A stretch of DNA of 64,000 nt from Stichopus chloronotus (lineage: Eukaryota > Echinodermata > Holothuroidea > Aspidochirotida > Stichopodidae): assembly GCA_021234535.1 (NCBI GenBank), contig SFZH01000008.1, positions 3,348,001 through 3,412,000 on the forward strand. The letters run 5' to 3'. Below the pieces are notes generated by a model. The model was given only the letters and a program-made list of their open reading frames with translations, did not search any database and was not told where the DNA came from. Positions 1 to 11,761 of the stretch are shown piece by piece (position 1 is the first letter of the stretch; every line of letters begins with the position of its first letter). Both the position numbers and the translations under genes were made by a program.

Positions 1-2122
1 GAAGAAGACCAATGTTTCTAACATAACTGTTTAAGGTTTCTAAAAATTGTTATTAGTAATACTGTATGTAATTTCTCTGTAGTAGAAAAACATTTCTCCT
101 AAGTTGTTGCATTGCTTGTGCAGCAACTGCATACCAAATGAAATAAACATGAAAGACCATTGCTGATGAACAGATGTACAAAGTACAACCAAAAGTGGCA
201 TACCTAGGACTTTGTGATAGAGGGGCACTGATGGATCACTACCCTAAAGCAGATGTCTAATGAAAGGCATCTAGGGCAAGGGGAAGAAAGGGGTTTTTCC
301 TCCTCCTTGAGAAAAGTTTGCTCTCAGAGGGGAACTCAGATGCAAAATTTTAACACTTCATTTTTTTAACAGCTCATTTGCAACTAGTGTAATCTTCTTT
401 TTCTTTTTGTGAGGAAAAACATTAAACATTTTTTTTAGATAAAGGAAGGTGAAATGTATTTTTCAACTAAGGTGAAAAGTGATGATGTCAATGTTCACCC
501 TTGATAATGCCAGCGGGTGATGTCAACATTATCTCACGTTTTGAGTCATTTTCTTAACAGTTTTGATCCAGATAAACAAACTTGGATTGCAGACCCATCA
601 ACATGATTTATACATAGATTTCGCATTTGACAAATTATCACCCAGAGGGTTTTATGTAAACCAATTGTAATATCAATTCAAAGAGGAATATTTTGATATA
701 TTCAACAATTCTGACTAGTTTGAGACATCATAGTCTGTGAGAAAGCATTAAATTGTATCATAAATAACATTGCATAATGCTCTACAGTATAACATAGGCC
801 TACAATACTTGGGAAGTCAATGCACCTGATTGACCTCATACATCATATTGACTTCCTTCTATGTTTTTTTTCTCCTCTTTTGACACTTCTTTCTCCCTCA
901 TTTTAGCACAAACAGAGAGGGCGCACATCCGTTGCATCCCACTCTTGATCCACCAGTGAAACAGGTCTAATAACAGCTTGAGACATCATACATAAAAGGT
1001 GACTGATAGATTTCGACATTCGACAACCTTGATTGAAAAACCTTCACATCTTCCAATACAGGCATATACATTACTATCAATGACAAGTTAAGACTGTTCA
1101 ATTTCTTTCCATCTCTTTCCCCTTCAAGCACAATTCTGAGGCAGGTGTGGAGACTGATCAGGTCTGTTAAATTGAGGGGACAACATTTTTAATCATCTAG
1201 TAACACTTTACTGTATGTTGCACTTTGTAACATCATAGGCAGGATGACCATTAATGTATAGTCTTGAAATATTGACTGAGCTGTACGCATACTAAACAAG
1301 CATTACCCATTTACCAAGTTTTCAGTTTAAACAGGTTTCCAAGTTCAGAATTTTGACCTCTGAATGACATTTGACCTCACTAAAACCATAAGGGTCATTT
1401 TCTAGGACTTTTGTGTATTGTATATATGAAGTTCATACAACTTTTCCTTCTTGAGATACAACACCCTGTTTACATGCATCACACTACATAGATCAACAAC
1501 TCACAGCATACTGTGGGTACAGTAGGACATGACTGCATACAGTAAATTCCATAAAGGAATGACAAAGTATGCTGCATTATCTGTTCCCTGTTATTTCACT
1601 AGGTATATGTGCTCCTCTTCTGTTAGGGAAGTCTGTTTTAAACCATAATCTAAGGTTTCTTTGGAAACTGCTAAAAGGAAATCACTCGGAGGGTCAATAT
1701 CACAACTGCTAGTATATTATAATACATACATTGCAGTGCTACACTATAACCGATACATGGCAGCGTTATACTTTAATGATGGCAGTATTATAGCTTTAAA
1801 TTCTCTTCACAGGGAGTGGTGCCTGGTCCTTTTGAACCATTTCACACTCCCTTGACTGAAATATGTTGCGGTAGTGGCATATACATATTTAACATGGACT
1901 GATTCTTATGTTAGGTACAGAAAGAACTGATTTATGGATGAAACAAGAACTGTGCTCTAACTATACAACTAAAAAGGCTAACATTTAAGGAGGGAGAGAA
2001 GTGAAGGAGAAGAGGAGGATGGAAGTTGTCCATCTTTTCCCCTTCCTCTACCCCTCTGGTTGGCACTCGTTTGCTACCTTTCACCAGTGACTATAATACA
2101 GCATTACATTTCAGAGACTTAC
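1..2122. other. ZMYND12 intron 3 / left flank, no exon recognised
   Basis: The last ZMYND12 exon I can see ends at 2123 with a consensus minus-strand donor, so the gene must continue toward or beyond position 1. I searched the minus strand of this stretch for the next conserved TPR segment and found nothing convincing. The remaining exons are therefore probably left of the window. The stretch contains one degenerate copy of the AGGTCA repeat (listed separately), AT-rich sequence, and open frames with no recognisable protein similarity. Confidence 0.6.
1325..1480 (-). repeat. degenerate AGGTCA-type repeat, minus orientation
   Basis: Minus-strand reading gives the hallmarks of the dispersed family seen elsewhere: AGGTCA-like half-sites (plus-strand TTTGACCTC and TTTGACCTCT around 1358-1379), then a 'lysine-like' GAGATA block (cttcttgagata near 1450) and 'tgtttac'. 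It is a single weathered unit lying in the ZMYND12 intron in the same orientation as that gene. Confidence 0.55.
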
Positions 2123-5100
2123 CAATGCTAGCCTCTGCCAGAATTAGATATGATGGAACCAACTGAATGCTGTCTAGGCCATGTACATCGATACTGAACC
2201 TCAAAGACTGCATGGCTGCTGGTACTGCCTGTTCATGCCTGCCTTCAAATAACAACTTCTGGCCTGTTGTACGGGTGAGTTCTACCATGTGTTTCTACCA
2301 ATAGAATGAAAATTACAATAAGCATCATTAAAAGACATAATAATGACAATGAAACTCTTTTCAGCTAAAACTGGACAAAACTTTACTAAGGAACTGGCCA
2401 TAGATAATCTCAGTGTCAACACTCTCTGACCATTACCTGCAGCTCAAGCAAGCAATAAGTTGTGATGCATGAATGCAGTACTGCAGGGTGTTTGTGTAAA
2501 CAGGATACCTGCATAGCACATAGAGTCTAGTGCATATGTTTGTTTTGTTTTATTTTTTGTTGTCAGAGAGAAACTGCAGAATCCTTGAGATACTGACCAG
2601 CACTAACTACAATTTCCTAGATTGTGCAGGCCAAGTTGGGAAATGTAGGTTTATGGGCATTTTCATGGCATGAACACTTAAGAAATCAAAGATGAACTGT
2701 AACTTTGCGGAATGAATCTACTTTTGTCAATGCCAGGCAGACTATAAACAGCTGCATACAATTTCTAATTGTCAGGAAAGACTATTCCATGGAACCAAAA
2801 GTAAGTAAACAAATTACAAAAAGACAACGGATAAAAATGTCATTATCAGGCAGAATTACAATTTAGACCTAATTCAAGAATCAAGTTAGTCTCCAAGTAA
2901 TGCAATGAAAGAAGTTAAATGAAATCAGCAAATCGTACCAATGAAATTTGATCCACAGATCTACACACTGATACAGAGCTACACTTACCCTCATTTCCAA
3001 CAACTCCTCCTCTTGCTTTTGCCTTTGTTCCTCTGATGACAAGAATGAGAGACGAACTGATCTGAGTGGAATGAGAAGCTGACATATCTTCTCATGAATT
3101 CCAACCCAGTCTGCTTGTTGATGTTCCACACCACTGTGACAAATTAGAACAAGGTGGAATGTAAAAACACATAGAACAGCATAATACTGCACCTACTATA
3201 CAGTATTTTAAACATAAGCATTCAACTAGAAACATGATCTCCAAATATGTGATGTTCAAAACAACACAGCCATGACAAATCAATATGCACAAAGGTCCTA
3301 GGCTAACCTATTTATGTGAATAGATTACTGTACCCTATTTTACTTGACCCACTGTATGTATTTTCAAAACCACGATGAAAGGAAGTTCACAAAGCTTGAG
3401 GATACAGCCTTTTACAAATCATCTGGGGCTGCCTAGAAAAAGAGAATGAATTTCATTATCTAAAGTTAGGTCCAGATTGTATAGAGAGTTTGGACATCAG
3501 TCTAGCAGTACTTCTTACAGTACACAAGTTTTCAGTTTTTTTTTTCAATTTTACAATGAATTAGTGATTCAGTTTTGTTCAATAATCAGCATGCCATGTC
3601 ATACTTAACATAGTAGTTGCATTTCAGCATGCACATGCCTATACTGTTGCTGCAAGCCTTTTGCAACTCCTGACTAAGAGTCTTCATAGCAGACTGTAGT
3701 AGGCCAAGCATAATATCTACCTTGACATTCAGTCGAAGCTACTGTACTGTAAGCTCAAACATCAAATATTAATTCAAAACAAAAGGAAAGTAGGATACAT
3801 TATTGTGAACACCACTTGACTTTGAACTCCGAATGATTTCTAGTTAATGCCTATTATGTCTTCAAAACATTCGAATGTCAATGTTCAGAATAAGCATTTT
3901 GCGACCCCAGAAATGCCTAGAGACACAGATTTGCAGAAGCTTTCCCACTGGACTCAAACAATTCCAGCAAGGTTTCACCATATACTAGGGTATCACAAGT
4001 TGATCACTTAATGAACATTGAGACTATAAAATCATATTCAAACATTTACTTCAACCAACAAAACTTTGCGGTCATAATTGTCTCTCTTTTTGAGCTATAT
4101 TTTGGTGATGCCTAGATTGAGTAATTCATACAAAATAAATTTTGGAACAAAGTTTACAAAATACCATGCAGTGTCTGTGAAGTAATCGCGAGTCAATTAC
4201 TACCAAAAAAGCTCAGAAAAACACTTACTTGCACAATTAAAACAATTCAGAGAGAATGTTGTTCTTCTTTCTATATACAAGCCTCAATAAAAACATTTTG
4301 GTCACAAATTTTGGTAACGTTTGCATTTTTTTAGTCCACGCTTAAGCAGAAACTTTAAAATATCACCATAAGTAACATATTTGCTTTGAACATCAAAAAT
4401 CATAAGGCAATTGTTTTTGACATTGTTTGAAGCATACAGTGTACTTGTAGGTCACGTTTACACTGAAATCACATCTTGTCTACGCAATGTGCTGAGTTTA
4501 GAATGCAGTGATCAGCTCATGATACTGATCAACCCATGATTACTTACTATACCCCAGGCCAGGCTAGGCCCATATGCAAGGACCCGGAACCCCACACTTG
4601 GGCACAAAGTGTCTGTCTCTACACAAGATCTGCACACAATTAACTGACTATGCAATCTGGAGTTGGACCTAAGAAGTAGGATACCAGTCATAGCTATATA
4701 TGAACTAGTAGCTATAGATGTTGTTACTCCTCATTCTCTATGTTCTTATGACTAACCGATCCAGTCTCAAAGTTAGCCTAGTCCTAGCCTACAGTATGTA
4801 TTGTAAGCCAACTTTAGGTCTTTAGAGGATATAGCCTATAGTTGGGCCTACAAAAATTGTGGTTTGCAACATTTTTAATTAGATATAAACTGTACAGTAG
4901 CATGGATGTAAAAAACTTCATGCATCTAACATAAAAAACCTTGGAATTTCTAGCTACTGGAAATTCAAAATCCCTATGAATCCAATAATCCTGTTTTAGA
5001 AACTCTGAGGTTTTATTTTTACTATAATTTTGACCCAATCTGGTAGGAATTGCACCTCGAAATCTGTTCTTTTAACCAACATTTGCTTGACTTAACAATA

Positions 5101-6345
5101 CGATGTAAACCTGCCAAACTTTGCGCACCTTACTAACGTTTGCATGACAATCATAATAATGGGGTGACCATCGAACATGCTATTGAGGAAATTTATCATT
5201 CCAAATTTGTGACAGTTCCATCTACAAAAATCAGAATGTTTTCCTATGAATCAGGATTGTTTTGTATTCATTGCAACCAAAAATTGTGTTACCAAAGTTG
5301 AAATTATTCTGCCTTCCTCACAACAACCCAAACAAAATAAACTTTCCCCAAGGTGCACTTCGAGTGCACCTGCTGTTGACTTAGTGTGTAAATGGCAAAA
5401 AAAAGGTGACATGCTTCACTATTCCAATCTCCCTAACTGATCACTTCCAAAAGTTGTGATTTGTGTCAAGCTAGGCAAAGTGGATGGGCCAGTGCAGTCA
5501 ATGGCTCACTTTCCATACATGGAGAGCGTCCTTTTAAACAAGTCCTGTGCATAAACCTTACATGCAATTACCTGTAAACAAGCTAGCAACAAAAATGGAC
5601 ATGAAAAGCTCAGCTAACGGTCAAAATCATGATATTGTAACATTAGACAGCAACTGCAAATAGGATACTTTAGGCCTAGTTGAACTCCTTGTGCAACTAG
5701 AGCACCGTGAAGTTGACTAATCAGGCAAGGGTAATGAACCAAACAGTGTTTCAGCTTTCATTTAAGTCATTACAAGGTATGATGAGCTATGATCAAAACT
5801 TTGTCCAGCTGTTTAGACCATTTCATTTGCATTCAGGTGTGCGAAGTTTGGCAGTACGCGAAGTTTGGTGTATGCACTAGGCCTAAGGCTATATACTAAT
5901 TTTTAAAAAGTTTGAAACTGTTACATATAAAGTAAAGAATTAAAACAATCTGAGTTTTGCCCCACAACCATTTTTCCTCCACGTCTTGATTGCCACACTA
6001 CCAAAAGTATAGTATTCCCGTATTTTCGTGCGTCCCCTGTTTTCGCCCCTGTTTTCCGTCCAGTAGGTACATAGAGCAAGCACAAAACCTCCATTTATTT
6101 CCCTAGGTTAGTCTACAGTAACTGCACCAAAATACGACCCTCCATTCTACCACAATCATGTTTCATCAAGAGTCGTAAGGAAATTTCGTGGAACACACTC
6201 ATATGTTACTTGTTACAGTCAATCTGTATAAAACTTACCAGTAGTAGGTCACTCGACATCTTGTACATTGAACAAAGGCTGGTTTTTGGCAAAGTTCACA
6301 AAGTAGTTTCACTCCCTTCGGATTTGACAAAGGGTTCAGCGACAT
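2123..6345 (-). CDS. ZMYND12: ZMYND12, zinc finger MYND domain-containing protein 12 (5' three coding exons)
   Basis: The coding exons are 6239-6345, 2989-3133 and 2123-2294 (minus). All have GT/AG borders and joining phases, giving 141 complete residues. I start at the ATG at 6345-6343 because residues 1-16 (MSLNPLSNPKG...) then align with the known vertebrate N-terminus; the longer open frame upstream begins at GTG. The MYND zinc finger spans about residues 16-53 with ligands C16, C19, C27, C30, C36, H40, H49 and C53. C36 is created across the first splice junction, which confirms the intron. Exon 3 carries the first TPR-like helices (FEGRHEQAVPAA, LVPSYLILAEAS). From family knowledge, ZMYND12 is an axonemal protein of motile cilia and sperm flagella that partners TTC29 and inner dynein arms. 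The C-terminal TPR region lies outside the window. No frame break is seen. Confidence 0.93.
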
Positions 6346-6451
6346 TTCCTGATAAAGTTTCTTTATCACTGATTGAGAGAAAATATCAGGACCTTTACAG
6401 ACCGTAGTTAGCTCAACGTTAGGTGACACCTTGCTTCGACGACGTTGCTTC

Positions 6452-6464
6452 GTTGCTTAGCAAC
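6452..6464. promoter_or_regulatory. RFX X-box-like palindrome upstream of ZMYND12
   Basis: GTTGC-TTA-GCAAC is a near-perfect inverted repeat 107 bp upstream of the ZMYND12 ATG. It fits the RFX-factor X-box pattern (GTNRCC, short spacer, RGYAAC): the right half AGCAAC is exact, and the left half GTTGCT differs at one position. RFX factors drive ciliary genes, which suits a gene for an axonemal protein. The location and motif are seen; the function is inferred. Confidence 0.5.
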
Positions 6465-8129
6465 AAGAATTACCGGCATCGCTCACGCAAACTTCTCCTG
6501 TGGTTCGTTCGAACCACTCATCTTTTATCTTATTGCACAGTTCTGGGGTTCGGACATACTTAGACCAATTCACACATATGGCAAGCCGTTTTACTTTTTG
6601 TTCAGTATTTAACACTATCATTAATTATTTGATGATATCACCTATTCATTTAATGATATAGTAAAATGCAAAACTGCTTGTCATACTTCAAGCAAACGGA
6701 AAATGGAAAGACTCCGAAGAAGTTTTATCCTCATACTATAACTTCGCTGATTTAGAGCAATCATTTGGGAATTTAGTGAGTCTTCATTAGGTAAACCTAT
6801 TGTACTAGCATGAGTTCGAGAGTACACGGATAATATGAAGTTATATTGCCCCCATGGTAGCAAGCTATCCCTCTTGATAAGCTTAAGTCTGATGGTATGG
6901 ACCGTGTGTCAGCAGAAGCGTTTAAAGGAAGGTAGGGGCCAGCAGCCCTCCCCTCTCCCACCTCCGAAGTGTGTTAGGAGAAAATCACTCAATTGGGGGA
7001 TTTACGGATTAGAGGAAGAAGAAAGGTTTGAAAAGACACACTGAGTACCCAAATCTCTTTGAACTGACAGTGTTTTTCATCATTGACTTGGTCTCAGTTT
7101 TACAAAAGGATCTAGCTCTTCCATCCAATCACCCATCAGAAGTCAAAGATTTACATGTGGCAAAGACAACTCTCTTGACTTTGTCTTATCATTCTGATAT
7201 TTGGGGACCAGACCCGTAGCCAGACAAGGTACAGAATAGGGATAAAATATCCATCAGGGGAGCGAATTTTTCTGGGAGCGTAAATCATTAAAAGAAAACA
7301 CTATTTTGTGGTCTCGAAATTTTTAGGGGAGAAATCTTTCTGCCATTGACCCACTTGGTTAAGCCTAGGGACTAGATGGGCACACATTTATTCAAACCTT
7401 GATGCAGCAGTCATACGCACGGTAATAGGCTATAATACAAAAGTTATAGTCATGTCCAACTTGTAAGCCAGTTTCGTGTAGCTGATTAGTCTATCGTCCA
7501 TTTCTAACATATTGAAAGCTCACTTTGTCCGGCATGGCCAGACATACGATCTACTAGTGTTCCAACAAACCTAGCTAATATGTCAATGACGGACGGGATT
7601 GGGCGCCACTTCACCCCCCCCCCCCCTCCCTCTCCGTAAGTGAAAGATGTACGCTTGCCTCCACTGTCTTAGGACTTGCTTAACACCATTCTCTGTTTCC
7701 GATCTGTTTTAATTTGTCTGTCTCATTTAGTAAAAGAAAAAATCTAAAAAACACGATCAACAGCCCCCCCCCCCCCATATCACAGTACCACGAGTTTTCC
7801 CCCTGCTAAAACAAAGGACTTGGATCCCCTGTGGCTACATTGGTAGTAGTTGTGCTGATTTTATAAAGAGCCATATGAATGTTTCTTGCATTAGCATAAG
7901 TGTTATTTCCGATCATGAAAGATAACACATCTGATATTGCTTAAAAGGTACTTGAGATCCATTGATCGTAATCTATCAGCCCATACGCAAGATTTTATCA
8001 AGTTGGGTGTTGATTTGGAAGCTAGGTTTCGGCTAAAACCTCTTCGAGACCACCAGAAACATTTCCCGGGCCAATTTTGTTCTGTTTATTCAACGTTTCA
8101 CCCCTCCCTCTAAATGGAGTTTTAGTAAA
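6465..8129. other. intergenic stretch with poly-C tracts
   Basis: No gene was recognised here. It contains AT-rich sequence (6590-6670), a fragment beginning at 7209 (CAGACCCGTAGCCAG) that resembles a transposon end but has no partner I could pair, and two poly-C runs near 7614-7627 and 7765-7776. Short open frames on both strands show no family resemblance. Confidence 0.5.
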
Positions 8130-9160
8130 TATATTCTGTGGGAATTAAATTGGGGGAACGTTCCACATGCCCAGCCCACTGATATAGTGGTTTATGTAAC
8201 AATTTTCTGAGAACCAATAGTAACGCTCCTCTTAGATAGTATTCCGACATTTTTTTTTTCTTTCCACACTTAATTGACGTCAACTCCGAGTATAGAGACA
8301 CTGCGTTGACGGATGTGCGCTGGGAGCGAGTTCCAAACGCTAATGGATTTCGACACTTAAATCTTTGCATAGCATTTTTTCAAAGAGGCTGAAGAATCTT
8401 GAACGGATGCCTACCAGTATTACCATCCACCGATCTTGAAAAAAGCTGATTATTCGCAACCTTCATATCTCCGACTCCATTTAAATATTTATAGATATAT
8501 AAACCATGTCTCACTGAAATCTTATATGTACCGACCCAGACAAGGCAAACTCAAATAGCCTAACCAGGAACCAGTTTGGTTGGCACGTACGTCTTTGAAG
8601 AGAGTCAATATCGTCAACATCTCTTCAGAGGAAGGGAGACGAAGCGGAAAAAAAAACATACTGTATAACAGGACGCCCCGCGGACTTAAACAACAAAAGT
8701 AAAGAGGAACTATATCAATCCAAAAAGGAGAAGTTCTTCTGATTGTACACAAAACACATGTCATTGGTCTTGGCAGAAGTATATGCTCATGAAACGATAA
8801 CTCGTTGGCAACGACTAAGACACCAAGATCCTTTTGACATCATGAACTAATCAGAGTAGATCGAGTCAGAGCCGATTCACCCAACTTGAGAATATATGAC
8901 GTTTGTCTGGGTGGAAGTGAATTAAGTTGCCAAATTAGTGACCTATCGAAAACATCATGAACGGTCGACTGTGTATAACAAATCACAATCTTTCACTGAG
9001 CCAATTTCTTTGTAAAGTTTAGTATCATCTGACTGCAAATATTTTAACCTTGCACTGCATGGGAGATAACGGTGTGTCATTCCTCTAAACCAAGTACAGT
9101 GTGGGGACCGGAAACACCTCCTTGCGGTACACCAGTCGCAATATGTCATCCCAGTCAGAG
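8130..9160 (-). pseudogene. LINE (non-LTR retrotransposon) reverse transcriptase relic, 3' part of ORF2
   Basis: Read on the minus strand and jumping among frames, the order of conserved RT landmarks is intact. G-V-P-Q-G is at 9119-9133, D-D-T-K-L-Y at 9012-9029 (catalytic DD core; the usual preceding A is replaced by S), W-Q-L near 8930, K-D-L-G-V at 8819-8833, I-R-R-T near 8735, L-Q-R-R-T near 8595, Y-I-Y-K-Y-L-N-G near 8485-8508, and W-N-S-L-P at 8321-8335. These belong to the palm/thumb region of jockey/CR1-like LINE reverse transcriptases. At least five frameshifts and several stops make it dead. The upstream half of the RT and the endonuclease are missing; the relic stops where the minisatellite at 9161 begins. 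I am confident of LINE origin but not of the clade. Confidence 0.75.
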
Positions 9161-9292
9161 AAGCACAAACAAGTACAAACAAGTACACACAAGTCCACAC
9201 AAGCCCACACGATCACAAACAGGTCCACACAAGCACAAACAAGTACACACAAGCACAAACAAGTACACACAAGCACAAACAAGTACACACTG
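9161..9292 (+). repeat. minisatellite, 10/20-bp unit (acaagcacaa / acaagtacac)
   Basis: Tandem copies of a 10-mer occur in two variants. The last part (about 9229-9291) is a clean 20-bp unit AAGCACAAACAAGTACACAC repeated about three times; the earlier copies are diverged. It gives open frames on both strands made of Lys/His/Thr or Cys/Leu/Val repeats, which are artefacts. It sits exactly at the 5' truncation point of the LINE relic. Confidence 0.9.
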
Positions 9293-10136
9293 CTTTCTGT
9301 GAGATATGAAGGATCTAACCCACTTGATCAATTAAATTGCGATGATCCATAGCTTAACGGTAATCTCTGATGGGAGTTTTCTTCAAATCATCACTATTGA
9401 GGTTACTGTCACGTGACCCTCGTCCAATCATCAGTCGTATCGGAGCTATGAAACACGGGACCTACCTGCAACAAAACCATTCAGCATTGTTTAGAGATAC
9501 CGTAAGTAATATTTATTTTCTCACCGAGATACTGGAATATAATATCTTTGTACGTTATGAAGAACAGTTTTGATCCCAAAATTACTCCATCGTGCCAAAG
9601 CTCCTCCTAAGACAGTGAAATTTTAAATAACTAAACAAGTTTTTCCTCCTAATTCCTCTAAACACTTCACAATTTCTAGGGGTTAAATGTGAATACGTAA
9701 TGAGCTCATAATTAGTCAATGGTTAATATTTTTAAAATCTTTAAGAATTGCCCCCTTTCCGTTGATATCAAGGTCCCTGTAAAACTTTTCCTCTAAACTG
9801 AACAAAAATTGATTTAAAACAGAACCCAATGTACGTTTCTAACGCAGGACAGGAGAGGGTTAATGAAATCTGTTGACATATGTTGAAAATAGACATATGA
9901 AATGCTATTTTCTGCTGTCTGCCAAGTATTTTTGTCATTTCATTTCTTGTGCGTTATAACCTCCAAGTGATGGCGTCGCTTAGCTCAGATAGTATCAATT
10001 GGTGTTTTACGCTATTTCTATGATGTTTTCTGAGACAGCCTGAGTAATGTTTGCCCTTAAATAATCCTCTTGAATGTAAAATCTGTTATATTAAAAACAT
10101 GGAACTGCGAAGTGTCATTTCCTGCAATCTGGTCAG
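9293..10136. other. unannotated intergenic stretch
   Basis: I see no gene, tandem repeat or paired termini in this 0.84-kb AT-rich segment. It separates the LINE/minisatellite block from the homopolymer tract and Bcl-2-like relic. Confidence 0.5.
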
Positions 10137-10163
10137 TTTTTTTTTTTTTTGGGGGGGGGGGGG
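10137..10163. repeat. T14-G13 homopolymer junction
   Basis: Fourteen T (10137-10150) run directly into thirteen G (10151-10163). On the minus strand this is poly(C) followed by poly(A), lying immediately 3' of the Bcl-2-like relic. Confidence 0.95.
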
Positions 10164-10173
10164 CTACACGCCA

Positions 10174-10476
10174 ACTGATGGTGTAAAGTTTAACAAAAAG
10201 GATAAAATGAGAATGTTCGATCCACTTTGTGCAACGGTCTCCAACGTATTCTCCAGCAGACTGTGCGAGTTTTTTAATTGCATGTTTATTCTCTCCTTGT
10301 TTGCGACATCGTTGGGCGCATTTCCTTACAAATATGTAGACCATCACTCTTCTACCCCAAGTGCATACTCCGTCTTCAAACATTGCGTCCAATGTAGCTT
10401 GATAGTTTCTTTGTCCCATTGGCGAAGAAGCTTCACTATATCATTTAGGATAGCGAAGTTTCGAATCTTCCATCAA
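10174..10476 (-). pseudogene. Bcl-2-family domain relic (BH1-BH2 region)
   Basis: The minus-strand frame from 10419 to about 10174 reads as a Bcl-2 core. A BH1-like segment F-E-D-G-V-C-T-W-G-R (10380-10351) is followed by a hydrophobic helix with the typical F and A positions. About 40 residues later comes a BH2-like C-T-K-W-I (W at 10224) and F..FV, as in Mcl-1/Bcl-w-type proteins. Upstream in the same frame (residues before the ATG at 10419) a TGA at 10443-10441 interrupts it, and the usual G-W after W-I is lost (H-F instead). No BH3 is visible and the C-terminal anchor is missing. Most Bcl-2 genes have an intron near the end of BH2; here the frame runs straight through and ends next to a poly(A)/poly(C) run. 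That would suit a retrocopy, but it is unproven. It is probably nonfunctional; an exon of a diverged gene is the alternative. Confidence 0.5.
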
Positions 10477-10692
10477 TTTAATTTCCCACACAGAAAAGGG
10501 TTTTCATGTAAGGGTACGGGTGAGGGATTAATTCGTCATTTACAAAAATTCTTCCAAGTTCTCGCTCGATTTTACCTATTTCACCCATCGTGACTATATA
10601 TTACTATAATGTCGACTATTATGAGGAATACAACCGATCAAAACCTTTATATGTATAGTCCCATACAATATTACAACATCTTAAGATCTGTT

Positions 10693-10810
10693 CGCTGAAA
10701 GGATGTCCAGAAAAATCAGGGCTGAAATGATGTTCAGAAAAAAAATCGGGGCTGAAAGGACATGATGTCCAGAAAATCAGGGCTGAAAGGATGTCAAGAA
10801 AATCAGGGCT
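10693..10810 (+). repeat. short tandem repeat, ~26-bp unit, 4 copies
   Basis: Four imperfect copies of a unit containing GATGTCCAGAAAATCAGGGCT and GAAAGG run through this block. The second copy has an A-run expansion and the third a small insertion (ACAT). Nothing indicates coding function. Confidence 0.85.
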
Positions 10811-11423
10811 AATGGAAGCCTCTGATGGCCGCTCATGCAGTCTCTCTATACTACTGGTAAATTACCTGTTACAACACAACCGGTAGATTACCTATTGCAC
10901 TGACATATAATTATTAGAATGTCCCTATTTTATTTAAAGAGAAGCATGAAATAGACGTTAATGACATATTTTTGTGGAATTTGATATATCTTTTCATTAG
11001 GCGGCAACATTATAAATCTTTTCTCAGCATATGATGTAACTTTAACGCCACCTTAACTAAAACAATAATTGCATGAACCAGCACACATTAGCCATACAGT
11101 GATTATACACATCTAGGTACTAAGACAAACAACATGCACCTATTTTTACCAAAACAGTGGCATTAGATAACATCCAAATAGAATTTCCTTGTGGTATTTG
11201 ACAGGTTTTTCGCGTGAAGGCAATTTTCTCAGCATATGTGAGCGGAATGTCAACTTGCCACCTTTAAAACCAAGAGATGATGACATGAACTAGCACATTC
11301 TAGCCATTTATTTGATACCTCTGCCATTCTAGCGCCAGAAATGTGGACCAATCAGAATGCTCAAATAGGGTATTCTCTGTCAGGTCCGCTAAATGCATGG
11401 CAAGCTTGTTCATATGTGTGGAA

Positions 11424-11761
11424 AAGTGTTGCCAGTTTGGCGTTTTTTTCTTGTTTTTTTTTTTTTAAGTTTGGCGGAACTATATTTGAAAGAGATGCCA
11501 AACTACGATTTGGCGTTTTCTGGCGTTTCCTTCAGTGTAGCATCTTCTTTCTCCATTTTGTATCAATTGCAAAGATAAATTAGACCAATATTAGCTCTCA
11601 CAGAGCAAAATTTGGCAAACTATGCAGTTAAACCGGCACGTATTGTGCACCGTACTGTCAAAAATACACCTGCTTACCTTAAATGCTAAAAAAAGAGTGC
11701 AGTTTCGGATGTCAGATTTTAGATTTGGCGGTTTGGGAGTAATGAAAACCTGGCAACACTG
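11424..11761. mobile_element. hAT-like MITE (338 bp)
   Basis: The left end reads AAGTGTTGCCAGTTT. The reverse complement of the right end reads CAGTGTTGCCAGGTT. The flanking 8-mers gtgtggaa (11416-11423) and gtgtgaat (11762-11769) match at 6 of 8 positions, as expected for an old 8-bp hAT target duplication. The interior has repeated TTTGGCG motifs, a poly-T run and no transposase. CAGTGTTGCC-type ends with 8-bp duplications are typical of hAT elements. Confidence 0.5.

Noticed and set aside
6346..6429. N-terminal extension of ZMYND12
   Set aside because: The longer frame starts at GTG; the ATG at 6345 aligns with the family N-terminus.
7209..7842. Possible transposon with CAGACCCGTAGCCAG left end
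   Set aside because: The only right-end candidate (CTGTGGCTACATTG) matches poorly and the flanking octamers do not agree.
9072..9352. Several repeat-rich open frames on both strands
   Set aside because: They are translations of the 10/20-bp minisatellite.
10051..10593. 180-codon plus-strand open frame
   Set aside because: It runs through the T14-G13 tract and lies antisense to the Bcl-2-like relic. It has no recognisable domain.
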